Under the pieces are notes generated by a model. The model saw only the letters and a list, made by a program, of their open reading frames with translations, made no database searches and was not told where the DNA came from. This document shows positions 57,575-64,000 of a stretch of 64,000 bases of DNA, one piece after another. Source of the stretch: Marinilabiliales bacterium (lineage in GTDB: Bacteria; Bacteroidota; Bacteroidia; Bacteroidales; ML635J-15). The stretch covers positions 372,001 to 436,000 of the forward strand of contig PKTB01000024.1 of the NCBI GenBank assembly GCA_002869385.1. Reading direction: 5' to 3'. Position 1 is the first letter of the stretch, and every line of letters starts with the position of its first letter. A program made the translations under genes and the position numbers.

Positions 57575-59569
57575 ATGGCAGAAAAAGAAAACAAAGAGGT
57601 TTTAAATGAAGAGCTTGAGAATGCTCCGGTTGAAGCCAAAGAAGAAAAAACTGTTGAAGCTCCTAAAGAGGAAGTAAAAGCAGAAAAAGAAGAAAAAGCA
57701 GAGGAACCTGCTGCTCCTGTTGAGGAGAAAAAAGAATCCAAACCTAAAAAAGTAGAAGCTAAAAAGTCAGACAAACCAAAAGAAATCAAACCATTAGACG
57801 ATTTTAATTGGGATTTAATCGGTAAAAAAGACGAGACTTACACAAAAGACGAAAGAGCTAAGCTTGAGGATGTTTACAACAATACTTTCAAACTTGTTAT
57901 GGAAGGTGAAGTTGTTGAAGGTACTGTTATGGCTTTCAATAAAAGAGAAGTTGTTGTTAACATTGGTTACAAATCAGAAGGTATTATTAATGCTAACGAG
58001 TTCCGTAGCGAAGAAGAATTAAAGGTTGGTGATAAAGTTGATGTTTATGTTGAGAATATGGAAAGTATTGACGGTCAGTTAATTCTTTCACATAAAAAAG
58101 CTCAATCACTTAAATCTTGGTAGCGTGTCAATGTTGCATTTGACAAAGACGAAATCGTTACAGGTTACATTAAGTGTCGTACAAAAGGTGGTATGATCGT
58201 TGACGTATTTGGAATTGAAGCTTTCCTTCCAGGTTCACAAATTGACGTTAAACCTATTCGTGACTATGACGTATTTGTTGGTAAAACAATGGAATTCAAA
58301 GTTGTTAAGATTAACGAAGAATTTAAAAACGTTGTTGTTTCACATAAAGCACTTATTGAAGCAGAACTTGAAGAGCAGAAAAAACATATTATTTCTAAAC
58401 TTGAAAAAGGTCAGGTTCTTGAAGGTACAGTTAAAAACATCACAAGTTATGGTGTATTTATCGACCTTGGTGGCGTAGATGGACTTATCCATATTACTGA
58501 CTTATCATGGGGTAGAGTAACTCATCCAGAAGAAATCGTTACTTTAGATTCTAAAATTCAGGTTGTAATTCTTGACTTTGATGATGACAAGAAACGTATT
58601 GCTTTAGGTCTTAAACAGTTAACACCACATCCATGGGATGCTCTTGATGAGAAACTTGCAGTTGGTGATAAAGTTAAAGGTAAAGTTGTTGTACTAGCTG
58701 ATTATGGAGCATTTGTAGAGATTGCTGCTGGTGTTGAAGGTTTAATTCACGTTAGCGAAATGTCATGGTCACAACACTTACGTTCAGCTCAGGAATTTAT
58801 GAAAGTTGGTGATGAAGTTGAAGCTGTTGTTTTAACTCTTGACCGCGAAGAGCGTAAAATGTCTCTTGGTATTAAACAACTTCACCCAGATCCATGGGAA
58901 GATATCGAGAAAAAATATCCAGTTGCTTCTAAGCATAAATCTAAAGTTAGAAACTTCACTAATTTTGGTGTATTTGTTGAACTTGAAGAAGGTGTTGACG
59001 GACTTGTTCATATCTCAGATTTATCATGGACTAAGAAAATTAAGCACCCTGCTGAATTCACTTCAATTAATGCTGAATTAGAGGTTGTTGTACTTGAAAT
59101 AGATAAGGAAAACCGTAGATTAAGCTTAGGTCATAAGCAAATCGAGGAGAATCCTTGGGAAGTATTCGAGACTATCTTTACAGTTGATTCAATCCACGAA
59201 GGTACAATCATCGAAAGTAACGATAAAGGTTCAATTATTTCTCTTCCTTATGGTGTTGAAGGTTTTGCTACACCTAAACATCTTGTTAAAGAAGATGGAA
59301 CTCCTGCTAAACTTGATGAAAAACTTAACTTCAAAGTTATTGAGTTTAATAAAGATGCTAAGAAAATCTTTGTTTCTCACTCAAGAATACATGAAGATAA
59401 GAACAGAGCAGCTGTTCAGGAAGAAAGAAAAGCTAAATCAGGTGACAGTAAACCAAGAAAATCTAAATCTACTGGAGATAAGATTGAAAAAACTACACTT
59501 GGTGATGTAACTGATCTTGCTGCATTGAAAGAAGAACTTCTACAACAAGAAAAGAAAGATAAAAAATAA
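57575..59569 (+). CDS. rpsA: ribosomal protein S1, interrupted by an in-frame TAG
   Basis: A 664-codon ribosomal protein that recruits and unfolds mRNA at the 30S subunit. An 85-residue Lys/Glu/Ala/Pro-rich N-terminal extension is followed by six S1 OB-fold domains, starting near residues 105, 190, 280, 365, 450 and 535, with signatures GVFIDLGGVDGLIHIT, GAFVEIAAGVEGLIHVS and GVFVELEEGVDGLVHIS. Codon 183 (58121-58123) is TAG in LKSW-stop-RVNVAFDKDE, a position usually acidic (SWDR or SWER), so GAG to TAG is the simplest reading. The frame continues through all later domains. Because S1 is essential and the sequence is otherwise perfectly conserved, a real truncation is hard to believe. Confidence 0.95.
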
Positions 59570-59590
59570 ACTATCTTTATTATAACATTA

Positions 59591-59628
59591 AGAAGCTGCC
59601 CTACGTTAATAGAGCAGCTTCTTTTTTA
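59591..59628 (+). terminator. intrinsic terminator of rpsA
   Basis: Nine-bp stem AGAAGCTGC/GCAGCTTCT (59591-59599 with 59614-59622) followed by T's, 22 bases after the rpsA stop. Confidence 0.85.
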
Positions 59629-59638
59629 TATGTAGATT

Positions 59639-60529
59639 ATGGACTTTAAAGTTAGAATATTAGGTAGCAGTAGTGCATTGCCAACATCGGAAAGATTTCC
59701 TACAGCACAAACAGTTCTGTATAATAATGTGCCTTATTTAATAGATTGTGCAGAGGGGACACAGGTGCAATTGAGAAAATACAAAGTCCCTTTTGGAAGA
59801 TTAAAGAATATTTTTATTTCTCATTTACATGGAGACCATATCTATGGAATCTTTGGATTACTTTCCAGTTTTAATCTGCTTGGAAGGAAACAGGCTTTAA
59901 ATATATATGCACCGGAGAAGCTGAAGGAAATTTATGAAACCGTTCTTAACCTTAATAATGATGTTCTAAAATATAAGATTAATTTTTACCCGCTCAATAA
60001 TAAAAGTAAAAACAAGATATTTGAAAATAGGTATTTAGAAGTGTATAGTTTTCCTTTGATTCATAGTAAGGAAGTTTATGGGTTTTTATTCCAGGAGAAG
60101 CAAAAAGATAGAAATGTAATTAAATCTAAAATAGCAGATTATAACCTTTCAGTTAAACAAATACTTGAATTAAAGAAAGGGAAGAATATTACACTTGATA
60201 ATAAACCAATTAAGAATCAAGATTTAACAATTGATCCTGATAAACCTAGATCTTATGCATTTTGTACCGATACATTGCCTCTGGATAATCTTGATAAATA
60301 TATTAAAGGTGTAAATCTTTTATATCATGAGGCGACCTTTGGTTCAGAACTGGAATCACTTTCGAAACAGACTTTTCATTCAACTGCAGGACAAGCTGCT
60401 GAGATAGCTAAAATTGTTAAAGCAGATAAGCTAATAATTGGACATTTTTCATCCAGATATAAAAGCGTAGAACCATTATTGTCAGAGGCTAAGAGAGTAT
60501 TTCAAAATACAATTGAAGCAACAGATTGA
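59639..60529 (+). CDS. rnz: ribonuclease Z
   Basis: A 296-residue metallo-beta-lactamase-fold endonuclease that trims the 3' end of tRNA precursors. The fold's signature HLHGDHIYGIFG carries the zinc ligands His-His-Asp-His, and IDCAEGTQVQLRKY is a conserved N-terminal part. YAFCTDT and LLYHEATFGSE provide further metal ligands, and LIIGHFSSRYK is the last metal His block. Length (296) is typical. It follows rpsA by 69 bases across a terminator. Because tRNA genes here lack an encoded CCA (see the tRNA at 29008), an RNase Z is required. Confidence 0.94.
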   Translation: MDFKVRILGSSSALPTSERFPTAQTVLYNNVPYLIDCAEGTQVQLRKYKVPFGRLKNIFISHLHGDHIYGIFGLLSSFNLLGRKQALNIYAPEKLKEIYETVLNLNNDVLKYKINFYPLNNKSKNKIFENRYLEVYSFPLIHSKEVYGFLFQEKQKDRNVIKSKIADYNLSVKQILELKKGKNITLDNKPIKNQDLTIDPDKPRSYAFCTDTLPLDNLDKYIKGVNLLYHEATFGSELESLSKQTFHSTAGQAAEIAKIVKADKLIIGHFSSRYKSVEPLLSEAKRVFQNTIEATD

Positions 60530-60631
60530 CTTTTAGTTGATGTGTTAAATGAAAATTGTTGAAAACTATATAAATTGAGACTTTAAAAACTTACCTCAAT
60601 TTGTATTTTTGTAATTATTAAAATTGGAATT

Positions 60632-61402
60632 GTGGATAAAAGAAAACTAATATTAGTTTCCAACGATGATGGGATAGATGCAAAAGGGCTTCAAAGTCTA
60701 ATAAGAATAGCCAAACAATTTGGTGATGTCTTTGTAGTTGCACCGGAGAGAGGTCAATCAGGGATGAGTCATTCTATAAGTTTGACAACACCTTTAAGGG
60801 TGAGATATTTAGAGAAATCAGACGAATTAACTATCTGTGCTGTACCAGGCACACCTGTAGACTGCGTTAAATTAGCAATAAATCAGCTTTTACCAAGAAG
60901 ACCGGACCTTATGTTGTCAGGAATAAATCATGGCTCAAATTCTGCGGTGAGTGTAATTTATTCCGGAACAATGGGAGCAGCAATTGAGTCGAGCCTTTAT
61001 GGTATAAATTCGATAGGGTTTTCCGTACTTGACCACTCACCAAATGCTGATTTTTCCTTGGTTGAGAAATATGGTCCACAGCTAGTTGCAAAAGTCTTAG
61101 AAGAAGGGTTGCCAAATCAGGTGTCATTAAATGTGAATTTTCCTATTATTGAGGATTCAGAGTATAAAGGATATAAATTTTGCAAACAAACAAGTGGTGT
61201 TTGGAACGAAGACTTTGAAAAGCGTACAGACCCTCATGGTCGCGATTATTATTGGCTTACAGGAAGTTTTCTTAATGCTGAATTAGAAAATGAAGACTCT
61301 GACGAATGGGCCTTGGCAAATAATTATGCGTCAATAGTACCGATCAAAATAGATTTTACAGAATATAAAACATTAGAAAAAATAAAAAACTGGAAAATAT
61401 AA
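60632..61402 (+). CDS. surE: 5'-nucleotidase / survival protein SurE
   Basis: A 256-residue metal-dependent phosphatase on nucleoside 5'-monophosphates. The diagnostic start LILVSNDDGIDAKGLQ holds the metal Asp-Asp, followed by VVAPERGQSGMSHSI, CAVPGTPVDCVKLA, LSGINHGSNSAVSVIYSGTMGAA, all family hallmarks. The start is a GTG (60632), placed by the immediate hydrophobic strand after it; no ATG is available. A -7 element TATTTTTG (60604-60611) lies 20 bases upstream. It is followed 1 base later by a small membrane protein and lpxB, an arrangement common in Bacteroidota. Confidence 0.95.
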   Translation: MDKRKLILVSNDDGIDAKGLQSLIRIAKQFGDVFVVAPERGQSGMSHSISLTTPLRVRYLEKSDELTICAVPGTPVDCVKLAINQLLPRRPDLMLSGINHGSNSAVSVIYSGTMGAAIESSLYGINSIGFSVLDHSPNADFSLVEKYGPQLVAKVLEEGLPNQVSLNVNFPIIEDSEYKGYKFCKQTSGVWNEDFEKRTDPHGRDYYWLTGSFLNAELENEDSDEWALANNYASIVPIKIDFTEYKTLEKIKNWKI

Positions 61403-61403
61403 T

Positions 61404-61724
61404 ATGGAAGCAAAACCTAATATGATCAAAAAGTACAATAAACCGATAGTTGGTTTGGTACTTGGACTCGTTCTCCCGGCATTGACATTTTTAGCGTATT
61501 ATGGATATCTTGCTATTACGACAGAACAAGGCGTTACTTTAGCAAATTATATTTATACTGTATATAATACAGGTGCATTTACAGCAATTTTAAGTTTGTG
61601 TGTATTGCCAAATCTTGCACTTTTCTTTATTTTTAAAAAGCTTGATTACTGGTATTCTATAAAAGGTCTTATTGTTTCTGTTCTAATCTACACCTTATCA
61701 GTATTTGTGTTAAAATTAATGTAA
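61404..61724 (+). CDS. small membrane protein between surE and lpxB
   Basis: A 106-residue protein with three membrane helices (residues 16-36, 53-75, 85-104). It has no known motif and is probably a Bacteroidota-specific small protein. It starts 1 base after surE and its stop overlaps lpxB (ATG at 61724), so it is co-translated with both. The conserved position suggests a link to lipid A synthesis, but function is unknown. Confidence 0.75.
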   Translation: MEAKPNMIKKYNKPIVGLVLGLVLPALTFLAYYGYLAITTEQGVTLANYIYTVYNTGAFTAILSLCVLPNLALFFIFKKLDYWYSIKGLIVSVLIYTLSVFVLKLM

Positions 61725-62842
61725 TGAAGTACTTTGTCTTAGCAGGGGAGGCCTCTGGTGATCTACATGGATCATTTCTTGTTGAACAACTTAAAAAAGT
61801 GGATGAAAATTCAGAATTTGAAGGTTGGGGAGGAGACTTACTTGCTAAACAGGGAGTAAAAATTCATAAACACATTAGCGAACTGGCATTTATGGGTTTT
61901 GTAGAAGTAGTACAAAATCTATCGACAATTAAAAATAATTTTAAGCTTTGTAAAAAGCAAATTGAAGATTATAATCCAGATGTCGTAATATATGTAGATT
62001 ATACCGGGTTCAACCTGAGAATGGCTAAATGGGTAAAATCAAAAGGATATAAATCACTTTATTTTATTTCTCCGAATGTTTGGGCATGGAAAGCTAAAAG
62101 GGTGTACAAAATTCGTGATTATACAGATATGATGTATACAATTCTTCCATTTGAGAAAGAATTCTATAAATCTTATAATATCGAAGTGGAGTATTTTGGA
62201 CATCCCTTGGTAGATGCAGTTGACAGATATGAAAAATCTGAATTTAAAGAATTTTGCAAAAACAATAATTTAAGTGGAAAACCTATTGTTGCTTTAATGG
62301 CCGGTAGCAGGAAACAGGAAATACGTCATATGTTGCCAATAATGGCTGAAATTGCAGAGGAATTTACTGAATATGAGTTCGTGATAACCGGAGCTCCGGC
62401 GATTGATGAAGAGTTTTATAAAGAATTTATCGAAAACAAACCTGTAAAACTGCTTTTTAACAAAACATACGAAATATTATCACATTCTGTTGCGGGATTA
62501 ATCACCTCAGGAACAGCAACTCTGGAAGCAGCATTATTTGGACTTCCGCAGGTTGTTTGTTATAAGGCAAATAGTGTTTCGGTTGCGATAGCAAGATTTG
62601 TTGCAAATGTAAAATATATATCGCTTGTAAACCTTATACTGGATAAGCCTGCAGTAGTTGAGCTTATTCAAAAAGACCTTAATAAAACAAGACTAAAAAA
62701 AGAGCTATTAAACATACTGCCAAATGGTGCAAGATTAGAAGAAATTAAAGAAAATTATATATCTTTGTATAAGAAATTAGATCAACCCGGCGTTTATAAG
62801 AGAGTAGCCGTAAATATGTATAATAGATTATTGAATGAGTAA
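61724..62842 (+). CDS. lpxB: lipid-A-disaccharide synthase
   Basis: Joins UDP-2,3-diacylglucosamine and 2,3-diacylglucosamine 1-phosphate to make the lipid A disaccharide (GT19). The 372-residue protein has the start FVLAGEASGDLHGS, EGWGGDLLAKQGV, FISPNVWAWKAKRV, EVEYFGHPLVDAV and LMAGSRKQEIRHMLP, and the C-terminal TSGTATLEAALFGLPQVV, all LpxB hallmarks. Its presence with lptF shows that the cell makes and exports a lipid A/LPS. It overlaps the upstream small membrane protein and the downstream SpoIID-like gene. Confidence 0.96.
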   Translation: MKYFVLAGEASGDLHGSFLVEQLKKVDENSEFEGWGGDLLAKQGVKIHKHISELAFMGFVEVVQNLSTIKNNFKLCKKQIEDYNPDVVIYVDYTGFNLRMAKWVKSKGYKSLYFISPNVWAWKAKRVYKIRDYTDMMYTILPFEKEFYKSYNIEVEYFGHPLVDAVDRYEKSEFKEFCKNNNLSGKPIVALMAGSRKQEIRHMLPIMAEIAEEFTEYEFVITGAPAIDEEFYKEFIENKPVKLLFNKTYEILSHSVAGLITSGTATLEAALFGLPQVVCYKANSVSVAIARFVANVKYISLVNLILDKPAVVELIQKDLNKTRLKKELLNILPNGARLEEIKENYISLYKKLDQPGVYKRVAVNMYNRLLNE

Positions 62843-64000
62843 AGTTTTTGTAACATTTCTTTTTCTGAGTATTGCTTTATTGCAAATGGCTCAGGAAATT
62901 TCTGTAGCTGTTTTCTATGAAAGAAAACCTCAGGGAGTTACATTAACAATTCAGAAAGGTACATATTTGGTTTATAATGACTTTGAGCTTGTTGATACTT
63001 TGCATACCGGAAATAATGTAAGTATTGTTAAAGAATCAGAGTATTTAGTCTATAGAAATCGTGCAAAAGCTTGGGCAACAGATACTAACATAAGAATTAT
63101 TAATTCCGGTGATGGTGCGTTTTTTATAAATTATACCGGATCGGTCGAACCTGCACGTTGTTTTGAAGGGTGGATGAAGTTTTCTGTTACTGATTACAAT
63201 ATTTTAGCAGTAAATTACGTAAAATTAGATAATTATGTTGCTGCAGTTATTGAAAGTCAGGGTGGCGGAATGGCTTCAGAAGAGTATTTTAAAGCGCAGG
63301 CATTGATGGTCAGGACTTATACGATGCTAAATTATGGTAAGCATTCCGCAGAAGGCTTTGATCTTTGCGATGGAACACATTGTCAGTTTTATAAGAATAA
63401 AGCTACTAACAGAGTGATTATCAAGGCTTCTGAAAAGACATCAAATAAAATATTGGTAGATAAATACCGAAATCTAATAAATCCGCATTCTCACTCAAAT
63501 TCAGGAGGTATTACAGCGCCGGCAGAATATGTATGGAGCGATGCACAGACTTATTTAGTATCAATAGAAGACGAATTTGCTAAAGAAGGCTCAGGATATG
63601 CATGGAAAACCTTAATTCCGGCAGCAGACTGGCAGAATTACCTTGTAAAGAAAGGTTTAAAAACTGCCAGCTCTAAATTGCATAAGCAATTATTGATCGT
63701 ACAGAAAGACAAAAGAATGGATAAATTTCAGTTAGGGAACGAATCAATAAGTCTGAGTACAATAAAATCTGATTGGGGATGGAAATCTTCATATTTTTCA
63801 ATGTCATTGGATAAAGGTGTAATAACAGTTACAGGAAACGGTAGCGGACATGGAGTCGGATTGTCAATAGAAAGTGCAAAAGCAATGGCAGCTAAAGGAT
63901 ATACTTACGATAAAATTCTGGAGTACTTTTATAAAGACATTCATATTATTAGCGTAAATGAATTAAATATTTACGCCCAGATGTTAGCAGCGAATAAAAA
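62835..64000 (+). CDS. SpoIID/LytB-domain protein, right end cut by the window
   Basis: Starts at the ATG at 62835, eight bases before the lpxB stop, and stays open to the window edge (388 codons). A signal peptide (FLFLSIALLQMAQ) is followed by a beta domain, then the SpoIID core: VKLDNYVAAVIESQGGGMASEE (split around AVIES), FKAQALMVRTYTM, and HSHSNSGGITAPAEYVW. The C-terminal GNGSGHGVGLSIESAK is the family's most conserved motif. SpoIID proteins cleave or remodel peptidoglycan; in Bacteroidota they are cell-wall related. Translational coupling with lpxB suggests a place in an envelope operon. The end is missing. Confidence 0.88.
   Translation, partial: MSKVFVTFLFLSIALLQMAQEISVAVFYERKPQGVTLTIQKGTYLVYNDFELVDTLHTGNNVSIVKESEYLVYRNRAKAWATDTNIRIINSGDGAFFINYTGSVEPARCFEGWMKFSVTDYNILAVNYVKLDNYVAAVIESQGGGMASEEYFKAQALMVRTYTMLNYGKHSAEGFDLCDGTHCQFYKNKATNRVIIKASEKTSNKILVDKYRNLINPHSHSNSGGITAPAEYVWSDAQTYLVSIEDEFAKEGSGYAWKTLIPAADWQNYLVKKGLKTASSKLHKQLLIVQKDKRMDKFQLGNESISLSTIKSDWGWKSSYFSMSLDKGVITVTGNGSGHGVGLSIESAKAMAAKGYTYDKILEYFYKDIHIISVNELNIYAQMLAANK

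Noticed and set aside
617..59569. A reassigned genetic code (for example TAR = Glu or TGA = Gly)
   Set aside because: All three stop codons appear inside genes, and the same three also end genes normally (e.g. TAG ends gyrA, TAA ends pckA, TGA ends the SGNH gene). A global reassignment of all three is not possible; most genes show none.

Overview
The window is AT-rich chromosomal DNA of a member of the Bacteroidota, probably a Bacteroidia-class anaerobe or facultative anaerobe. Several things point there: promoters of the TTTG / TAnnTTTG type (clear before the tRNA, rpsA and pckA), a ribosomal protein S1 with six S1 domains, a DUF6150 tandem pair, ATP-dependent PEP carboxykinase, LptF/LpxB of a Gram-negative envelope, and many secreted or outer-membrane proteins with Bacteroidota-style signal peptides. 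I see no prophage, integrase, transposase or CRISPR array.

Layout. 0-5.6 kb: the start of clpC, then gyrA, a TPR protein and asparaginase. 5.6-9.5 kb: a compact minus-strand cluster of carbamoyltransferase, DUF5989, SxtJ-like and SGNH genes, resembling the sxtI/J/K trio of saxitoxin loci, headed by a DciA-like gene. 9.6-15.6 kb: a lipoprotein, an AsmA-like protein, a remarkable DUF6150 pair, a beta-barrel and a YfcC-type carrier. 15.8-22.4 kb: pckA, a second SGNH protein, and the polyphosphate pair ppk1-ppx. 22.4-28.9 kb: a minus-strand run with fmt, ribBA, two glycosyltransferases, lptF and a START-like protein. 29.0-29.5 kb: tRNA-Met(CAU), a terminator and a hairpin-rich non-coding stretch. 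29.5-37.5 kb: a four-gene envelope cluster (TPR/YwqK-repeat giant, active transglutaminase, degenerate transglutaminase, outer-membrane barrel). 37.6-44.2 kb: phosphomannomutase, beta-helix protein, DUF2264 protein, a muramidase and a GT87 mannosyltransferase. 44.4-51.8 kb: a PrkA / DUF444 / SpoVR / second PrkA-like cluster, the best candidate here for a little-understood multi-gene stress system. 51.9-57.2 kb: two paralogous small secreted proteins between covarying hairpins, acyl-CoA synthetase, MaoC hydratase, TonB. 57.6-64 kb: rpsA, rnz, surE, a small membrane protein, lpxB and a SpoIID-like gene that runs off the right edge.

The strongest anomaly is that 17 in-frame stop codons (9 TAA, 6 TAG, 2 TGA) interrupt 14 otherwise intact genes, among them gyrA, rpsA, lptF, ppk1 and prkA. 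The reading frame continues perfectly after each one, and every one can be explained by a single G-to-T change at the first base of a GAA, GAG or GGA codon. A separate one-base insertion in a run of eight A/T disrupts asparaginase. Genes of this kind are normally essential, so sequence-level damage or error is the plainest explanation, with genuine nonsense suppression as the exciting alternative. In the annotation I give each interrupted gene as one full-length feature and state where the stop lies.
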